DNA of 6,563 bases from DAOTTW01 sp034437615 (GTDB lineage Bacteria > Chloroflexota > Anaerolineae > Aggregatilineales > Phototrophicaceae): the NCBI GenBank assembly GCA_034437615.1, contig DAOTTW010000399.1, positions 1 through 6,563 of the forward strand. The letters run 5' to 3'. Positions 1 to 4,099 of the stretch are shown here, piece by piece. The stretch's first letter is position 1; every line of letters begins with the position of its first letter. The notes beneath the pieces are model-generated. The model was given only the letters and a program-made list of their open reading frames with translations. It had not been told where the DNA came from and made no database searches. The translations under genes and the position numbers were made by a program.

Positions 1-1369
1 ATGGTGTGGGGGTCGGTTGCGGTGGTGGTGGCGGCGGCTCAACATCCGGCACAGCGGCACAATCGCCGCCTATTACCGTTGTATCGGTACGCAGCCAGAC
101 ATCCAGCGCCAATTGCCACCAGTTAAAGCCATCTGTGCCGCGTGTGCGCCCGACGGGTTCCGCGCTCTCACGGAAGCCAATCACACCGCGTATGGCATAA
201 TCCGTGCCAGGGCCAGCGCGCAGATTCGCGCCCCCATCGCCCACCGTGATGCGGCAATCATCCGTCGCCAGCATCCCAGCCAATGGGCTAGCGCCGCTTT
301 CGGGGCGGGGCGCGATGATTGAGGCTAAATCCAGGCCGTAATAGGCTGGAAGCGGCAACAGGTCTAGCGGTAGCTTGATGATGCGTTCGTAATCATACGG
401 GAAAATACGCGGCTCAGCATCCGTCGGGCGTGGGCCGCTTTCATTATCCACTGTCAGGGCTTGCCGCAGCGCAAACCCTTCTTCTATGGTTAGTGTCTCA
501 TCAGCAATTGTGGCGACGGTCTCGCCCGTAACCACGTTGACCGTCATGCCCATCTCGGATTGCGCCTGAATAAAAACCGTGCCCCGCACCAGCAGCATCA
601 CCCCATTCACCATAAAGCGCAACGGCTCGGCTTGGCGGTTGGCTTGCAACAGCACACCGCTATCAGGGGCCGCGTCGCAGCGGGCCTCCGGCGCACTAAT
701 CAGGCTGAAGGCGGTCAGTGGGCGATAGAGCAGGTCAGGGGCAGCATCATCGGTGGATACAATAGGTAAGGCGTCGGTCTCAGCGTCGGTGGCTGCTGAT
801 GTCATCCAGCCGTTGTCACCGTTGGGCAATTGCACACGCAGCCAGCCGTTTCGCGTGCGGCCTGTCACCTTCACGCTAGCGCCTTCGATGGCTGCACCCA
901 TAACGCGAAAACCCGTCGCGGGGCCAGCGCGCAAATTAACGCCAAGCGGCTCATTCACAAGCACATCCTGCGTTTGTAGCTCGCTGAATTCCTCTGCTGT
1001 GTTGACGATGGTCGCATCCCCCAGCAGAATCAGGGTGGCTGCGTCCGTCTGCCAGCTTGCATCCTGATAGGCGTTCAGCCGCGCCAGCGCCAGCCCGTAA
1101 CGCGCTTCGCCCGTCTGTGACCATAACGACTGCACAGCTTGCGCCGCGACCGTATCGCCCAATGCCATAAAAGCGCTATCGCTGGCGTCTGGTCGTGCAG
1201 TCAAAACGACACGCGGGCTACCATAGCAGGCATTGCCTGCGCTGAGGTCGCTGCACCAAAGTTCGGATTGCGCGATAGCGGCGCGCTCCAACGCCGGACA
1301 ATCGGCCTGTTGCGCCTGTGCTGTGCCGCTCAGTAGAAAAATCGAAAACGCAATAAATGCAAATTTCAT
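1..1369 (-). CDS. Secreted SH3b/FecR-like multidomain protein, partial (C-terminus beyond base 1)
   Basis: Translating the minus strand from the ATG at 1369 gives 456 uninterrupted codons running off the left edge. Residues 1-19 form a signal peptide (MKFAFIAFSIFLL core, AQA cleavage site before Q20), so the protein is exported. Residues 24-123 are a Cys-rich domain with C24, C39 and C48, the last in an ACYG motif. Residues 136-192 are a bacterial SH3b domain (NLRAGP at 145-150, GWLRV, NGWM). Residues 231-303 are FecR-like (MVNGV..VRGTVFIQA, then TIEEG). Residues 370-430 are a second SH3b domain (NLRAGPGTDY at 382, WWQL, VWLRTD). The tail is proline-rich. SH3b domains usually bind peptidoglycan or other envelope ligands, so an envelope or extracellular role is inferred; no catalytic motif is seen. 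It is a paralog of the upstream gene at 1479-2744 and follows it after 109 bp. No clear Shine-Dalgarno precedes the ATG. The start is chosen because the signal peptide begins directly there. The specific function is unknown. Confidence 0.88.
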   Translation of the reverse strand, partial: MKFAFIAFSIFLLSGTAQAQQADCPALERAAIAQSELWCSDLSAGNACYGSPRVVLTARPDASDSAFMALGDTVAAQAVQSLWSQTGEARYGLALARLNAYQDASWQTDAATLILLGDATIVNTAEEFSELQTQDVLVNEPLGVNLRAGPATGFRVMGAAIEGASVKVTGRTRNGWLRVQLPNGDNGWMTSAATDAETDALPIVSTDDAAPDLLYRPLTAFSLISAPEARCDAAPDSGVLLQANRQAEPLRFMVNGVMLLVRGTVFIQAQSEMGMTVNVVTGETVATIADETLTIEEGFALRQALTVDNESGPRPTDAEPRIFPYDYERIIKLPLDLLPLPAYYGLDLASIIAPRPESGASPLAGMLATDDCRITVGDGGANLRAGPGTDYAIRGVIGFRESAEPVGRTRGTDGFNWWQLALDVWLRTDTTVIGGDCAAVPDVEPPPPPPQPTPTP

Positions 1370-1372
1370 AAT

Positions 1373-1386
1373 GGATAACGGATAAC
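1373..1386. repeat. Two tandem copies of GGATAAC
   Basis: The heptamer GGATAAC occurs twice head to tail, at 1373-1379 and 1380-1386. It lies between the palindromic element and the ATG of the downstream secreted-protein gene, exactly where a ribosome binding site would be expected. It could be a remnant of replication slippage or a target-site-like duplication next to the palindrome. No function can be assigned. Confidence 0.45.
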
Positions 1387-1388
1387 GG

Positions 1389-1464
1389 AACCACGAAGGC
1401 GCAGAGAACGCGAAGATAAAACAGCCGTGTTATCAACTTCGTGCCCTTTGTGTCCTTCGTGGTT
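1389..1464. repeat. Long imperfect palindrome, possible intergenic mobile or REP-like element
   Basis: The arms are 1389-1415 and 1437-1464. The outer 11 bases (aaccacgaagg against ccttcgtggtt) are perfectly complementary. The inner parts also pair with mismatches and one bulge, ending in cgaag against cttcg, and leave a loop of about 21 bases. The element fills most of the gap between the two secreted-protein genes, beginning 14 bases after the stop of the upstream one. Words of the CCACGAAG / CTTCGTGG type recur between genes in many environmental bacteria, so a non-autonomous dispersed element is plausible; this is from general knowledge, not a search. No T-run follows either arm, so it is not a canonical intrinsic terminator. 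As RNA it could still form a stable hairpin between the two cistrons and affect mRNA stability. Confidence 0.7.
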
Positions 1465-1478
1465 AATCCTAAAAACCC

Positions 1479-2744
1479 CTAACCGTCAAATGTCACGTCG
1501 AATTCAAAGGTGATGTTGCAGCTAACGCCGCCACTCGCAATGCCCATCGCCATCACACCCTGCATTTGCGTCTCGGAGATGAGGCGCAGGGTGTAATCCA
1601 CAGTGCCGCCATCTTCAGAGAAGGTCAGATCAAAGACGTTCGGCCCCGGTTGGCTGATTTGCGTGCCTGCTGGCAGCGGCTCACCGCCGGATTCCAGCAG
1701 TGAGACTATATCGAAAGAGCCGCCAAACTGCACGTTGCCGCTGCGCTCAATGTTATTGGCCATCATATTGCCCATACCGGGCGGGCAACCGTTGCTGATG
1801 GTCCTGTCAGTTAATGCGAAGGTCCACACACCGTCACGCGGTACGATACTGCTTTCGTCGTCATCATCGCTTTCGTCGTCATCGTCGCTTTCGTCGTCAT
1901 CATCGCTTTCGTCGTCGTTGTTAGTGGTGGGCGTGCTGCCGTTGTCTACACCGATGTCGTCGCTGGCATCTACATCTGGGGTGAAATCATCCAGCGTTTG
2001 TACGGGTAAATTCGGCAATTCCAGGTTGTTTTCGATGGGTTGCGGTGGCGTCGGTGGGCCTTCGGGTTGCAAGGTGATGCTCATAGGCACCGTTGCAAAT
2101 TCACCGGTTTGCAGCGGTTGCGTGTTGCCCTCTGCGGTGAGGGCACCTGTGCCTTCCAGCAATGCCACCGTGAAATCACCGCCCGGCTCTGCGGTGAAAA
2201 AGGCCGATGACCCTAGCGAAACAGTCACATCGTTAGCCGTGAACTGCACCTGACCGACGCCTTCGGGCGTCTGTACCATGATGCCGTTTGGCGCATCCAC
2301 ACAATCCGGGCTTCCCACGCTTGTGCGGAAGTAAAATGCATCCATCTGAGGCGCAGCGCTTTCCAGCACGACATCCCCGAATACCAGCATCGTCACCGCC
2401 GCACCGGGCAGCGTATCCGGTAAATTCGCCTGTAATTTCATCACCGCGACGCCCCATTCCCCGGTGGCTTCATCGAGTTCGGTCAGGCGTAATGATCGTA
2501 TGGCCGTCACGCTTTCAATGTCACCAACTTGGTCGAAGGTCAGCGTCGTGCCGTCACGCGGGCTGGCGGTGATGTTGATGTTGCCGTAGCAGGCTTCGTT
2601 GCGGTCGGTCGCTGCACAGACATCACCAACAGCAGCCAGTGCAGTGTTGACAATCGTTGGGCAGGTGCTCGGTTGCGCCATGACCATGCCAACGCTTAGC
2701 AGCAGCAAGGTTAACACTGGCGGAATACACTTTAAGCTGTTCAC
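1479..2744 (-). CDS. Secreted protein with Cys-rich domain, FecR-like domain and acidic DDDDES repeats
   Basis: A complete gene of 421 residues. The GTG start at 2744 is chosen over an in-frame ATG at 2852. CGGAG lies 6 bases upstream of the GTG, and the signal peptide (n-region NSLK, hydrophobic core PPVLTLLLLSVG, cleavage VMA before Q24) begins right there; the longer form would bury it behind 36 charged residues. Residues 28-129 form a domain with C28, C43 and C52 (ACYGN) and a conserved-looking WGVA..LQANLPD stretch. Residues 148-221 contain a FecR-like beta segment (VQFTANDVTVSLG to LQTGEFATV). Residues 222-240 are proline-rich. Residues 250-298 are an acidic linker ending in DDDDES repeats. 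Residues 299-421 form a beta-rich C-terminal domain with WTFALTDR, NGCPPGM and a late cysteine in VSCNITFEF. No catalytic motif is visible. An envelope-associated or extracellular location is inferred; the binding partner and function are unknown. It is paralogous to the gene at 1-1369. Confidence 0.87.
   Translation of the reverse strand: MNSLKCIPPVLTLLLLSVGMVMAQPSTCPTIVNTALAAVGDVCAATDRNEACYGNINITASPRDGTTLTFDQVGDIESVTAIRSLRLTELDEATGEWGVAVMKLQANLPDTLPGAAVTMLVFGDVVLESAAPQMDAFYFRTSVGSPDCVDAPNGIMVQTPEGVGQVQFTANDVTVSLGSSAFFTAEPGGDFTVALLEGTGALTAEGNTQPLQTGEFATVPMSITLQPEGPPTPPQPIENNLELPNLPVQTLDDFTPDVDASDDIGVDNGSTPTTNNDDESDDDDESDDDDESDDDDESSIVPRDGVWTFALTDRTISNGCPPGMGNMMANNIERSGNVQFGGSFDIVSLLESGGEPLPAGTQISQPGPNVFDLTFSEDGGTVDYTLRLISETQMQGVMAMGIASGGVSCNITFEFDVTFDG
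1851..1922 (-). repeat. 18-bp in-frame tandem repeat coding for (DDDDES)n
   Basis: Four 18-bp units lie head to tail: 1851-1868, 1869-1886, 1887-1904 and a diverged copy at 1905-1922. Units 1 and 3 are identical. Unit 2 differs by one synonymous Asp codon change. Unit 4 encodes NNDDES. On the coding strand each unit is Asp codons followed by GAA AGC. The repeat adds an acidic, probably disordered linker (residues 275-298) between the FecR-like and C-terminal domains of the secreted protein. Near-identity between units suggests recent expansion by slippage. The acidity might bind divalent cations, but the pattern does not match an EF-hand or RTX consensus. Confidence 0.9.
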
Positions 2745-2750
2745 AGATTG

Positions 2751-2755
2751 CTCCG
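2751..2755 (-). promoter_or_regulatory. Shine-Dalgarno deciding the GTG start of the secreted-protein gene
   Basis: On the minus strand CGGAG ends 6 bases before the GTG at 2744. No comparable site precedes the in-frame ATG at 2852. Combined with the signal peptide starting at the GTG, this sets the start. Confidence 0.75.
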
Positions 2756-2845
2756 AAAATTTTGTTAACCGATTGTCGTCATTGTACCTGCGTCGGGGGC
2801 CTTTCGCGCCCTGACTTATCGCCCAATCAGCAAAGGGGGGTGACA

Positions 2846-2863
2846 GACGCACAGCAGCGCGTC
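2846..2863. repeat. GC-rich hairpin abutting the ROK kinase stop codon
   Basis: gacgcac (2846-2852) pairs with gcgcgtc (2857-2863), with one G-U/G-T type wobble and a four-base loop. On the minus strand it begins 1 base after the kinase TAG (2865-2867), and the motif GTAGGGACGC spans the stop codon and the first arm. Similar TGTAGGGACGC...GCGTC palindromes are common dispersed intergenic elements in Chloroflexota and cyanobacteria (general knowledge). No T-tract follows, so it is not a textbook terminator. The rest of the 120-bp gap (2745-2864) shows only a TACAAT hexamer without a credible -35. Confidence 0.5.
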
Positions 2864-2864
2864 C

Positions 2865-3908
2865 CTACAGGCTGCGGTTGATGATAGAAAGCACCTGTGT
2901 TACATCGGACTGACCGCCCTTTGTGGCCACCAGCACTGCCGCACCAATAACGCTGACATCCCCCGCCAAACCCGCAGGCACCAGCTTCAGATCGTCCCAA
3001 TAGGCCGAATCCAGGCTATGCTGCTCGATGGTCGCGCGGATTCTGCTAAACAGCAGATCACCGATATTGCTGACGCCACCACCGATGATGACGATTTCCG
3101 GGTTGAACAGGTGCAGCAGCGTCACGATACCGAGGCCGACGAACTTACCGCAGCGCTCTACGATGTCAACGGCCATCTGATCGCCCTGGTTGGCTGCAAT
3201 GCCGATCACACGCGCATCAATTTTGTCCAGATCGCCCGCGACCAACTCAGCAATCAGCGTGCTTTCCCCGGCTTCAATGCGTGCCCGTGCCTGACGTGCC
3301 AGCGCGGGGCCAGCAGCTTCTTTTTCCAGCGATGACACGCGGGTACCATCGGCTAGCATAATCATGTGGCCTGCTTCTGCCGCCAGCCCAGTCTTACCGA
3401 GCAACAAGCGCCCATCGTAAATGATGCCGCTGCCGATACCCGTGCTGACCGTGATATAAATGGCGTGGCGGTGGCCGTGTGCTGCGCCGCGTGCTACTTC
3501 TGCCAGTGCTGCGACGTTCGCATCATTGCCGACGTAGATGGGCAGGTTAAATTCTTCATGCAGGATGTCGCCCAATGGTACGTTATGCCAGCCCGGTAAA
3601 TTCGGTGGCGCAACCACAACGCCCGTCTGCGGGTTTAGTGGCCCTGGTGCAGAGACGCCGATCCCCGCTATCGGTGTAGCGTCATCAGTGGGCAGCACCC
3701 TACGAATCAGCCCCTTGATACGTTTAATTGTGGCGTCGTAGCCTTCATGCGCCAGCGTCAGCGTTTCGTGCCGTTCGATGATATTCAGCGCTGTATCCAG
3801 CCGCGCTACACGGACACGCGTCCCACCTAAATCAACGCCGATCAACACTTCGTTTGTATCCAAGTCAATCTTTGGTTCGATTGTCTGTTGCGGTTTGATT
3901 TCATTCAT
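2865..3908 (-). CDS. ROK-family sugar kinase, glucokinase-like
   Basis: A 347-residue ATP-dependent kinase of the ROK (repressor, ORF, kinase) family, expected to phosphorylate glucose or a related hexose or N-acetyl-hexosamine in the cytoplasm. The N-terminal phosphate-binding motif GVDLGGTRVRVA is at 24-35. The SAPGPLNP stretch is at 86-93. Catalytic Asp129 sits in GNDANVAA. STGIGSG is at 155-161. The sugar-contacting Glu178 and His181 are in EAGH. A C-terminal adenosine-binding glycine segment (IVIIGGGVSNIG) follows. There is no N-terminal helix-turn-helix, so it is an enzyme rather than a ROK repressor. The usual CxCGxxGCxE zinc loop is absent: residues 188-195 read GTRVSSLE. The start is ATG 3908, with GAGG 7 bases upstream; ATG at 3914 or 3959 is possible but less well placed. 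It is divergent from mutS. Exact substrate cannot be read from sequence, especially with the altered loop. Confidence 0.93.
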   Translation of the reverse strand: MNEIKPQQTIEPKIDLDTNEVLIGVDLGGTRVRVARLDTALNIIERHETLTLAHEGYDATIKRIKGLIRRVLPTDDATPIAGIGVSAPGPLNPQTGVVVAPPNLPGWHNVPLGDILHEEFNLPIYVGNDANVAALAEVARGAAHGHRHAIYITVSTGIGSGIIYDGRLLLGKTGLAAEAGHMIMLADGTRVSSLEKEAAGPALARQARARIEAGESTLIAELVAGDLDKIDARVIGIAANQGDQMAVDIVERCGKFVGLGIVTLLHLFNPEIVIIGGGVSNIGDLLFSRIRATIEQHSLDSAYWDDLKLVPAGLAGDVSVIGAAVLVATKGGQSDVTQVLSIINRSL

Positions 3909-3915
3909 TGACATG

Positions 3916-3919
3916 CCTC
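3916..3919 (-). promoter_or_regulatory. Shine-Dalgarno of the ROK kinase
   Basis: GAGG on the minus strand lies 7 bases from ATG 3908 but only 1 base from the in-frame ATG at 3914, favouring 3908. An AAAGGA further upstream leaves 3914 as an alternative. Confidence 0.6.
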
Positions 3920-3950
3920 GTTTTTTCCTTTCGTTACACGCCGCATCCTG

Positions 3951-3979
3951 TTGAAGCACCTGCTATCCGGTGCTACAAT
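3951..3979 (+). promoter_or_regulatory. Sigma-70-type promoter for mutS
   Basis: TTGAAG (3951-3956) and TACAAT (3974-3979) are separated by exactly 17 bases, matching 4/6 and 5/6 of the housekeeping consensus. Transcription would begin near 3986, giving mutS a leader of about 114 bases. The -35 lies inside the expected leader of the divergent kinase. Confidence 0.6.
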
Positions 3980-4036
3980 TAAGCGCACATTCGTTGATCT
4001 GTTCTAATTCTGGACCACTGGTTACGTACCATAGGA

Positions 4037-4045
4037 ATTATAGCA
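4037..4045 (-). promoter_or_regulatory. Extended -10 promoter element for the ROK kinase
   Basis: The minus strand reads TGCTATAAT, a perfect TATAAT with an extended -10 TGn. The -35 is poor: TTGGGT lies at only a 15-base spacing, which fits extended -10 promoters that rely less on -35. Transcription would start near 4030, leaving a leader of about 120 bases before ATG 3908. Confidence 0.5.
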
Positions 4046-4087
4046 AACGCGCCCACGACCCAATAACCATACACGCCAAAAAGATAT

Positions 4088-4094
4088 GGGGTGA
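4088..4094 (+). promoter_or_regulatory. Shine-Dalgarno of mutS
   Basis: GGGGTGA ends 5 bases before ATG 4100. An in-frame GTG at 4091 lies within this site, so it is an unlikely start; it would only add three residues. Confidence 0.7.
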
Positions 4095-4099
4095 AGCAC

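Noticed and set aside
6..1336. Short plus-strand open frames at the left end
   Set aside because: They overlap the continuous minus-strand frame that encodes a signal peptide and two SH3b domains; their Arg/Ala/Pro-rich translations are typical of antisense GC-rich DNA.
1389..1464. Intrinsic terminator between the secreted-protein genes
   Set aside because: The stem is long and mismatched with a large loop, and no T-run follows on either strand.
1851..1922. Possible CRISPR-like direct repeats
   Set aside because: The units are contiguous 18-mers without spacers and lie in frame inside a coding region.
1603..2253. Plus-strand open frame of 216 codons with a Ser-rich run
   Set aside because: It is antisense to the well-supported secreted protein. 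The Ser-rich run is just the reverse complement of the Asp/Glu/Ser codon repeat, and it has no independent family features.
2781..2786. TACAAT (minus strand) as a promoter -10 for the secreted-protein gene
   Set aside because: The hexamer is good and well placed, but there is no recognisable -35 at 16-18 bases and no extended -10 TG, so it is not called as a promoter.
2745..2852. In-frame N-terminal extension of the secreted protein to ATG 2852
   Set aside because: It would place 36 polar and charged residues before a clear signal peptide and lacks a ribosome binding site, while the GTG at 2744 has both.
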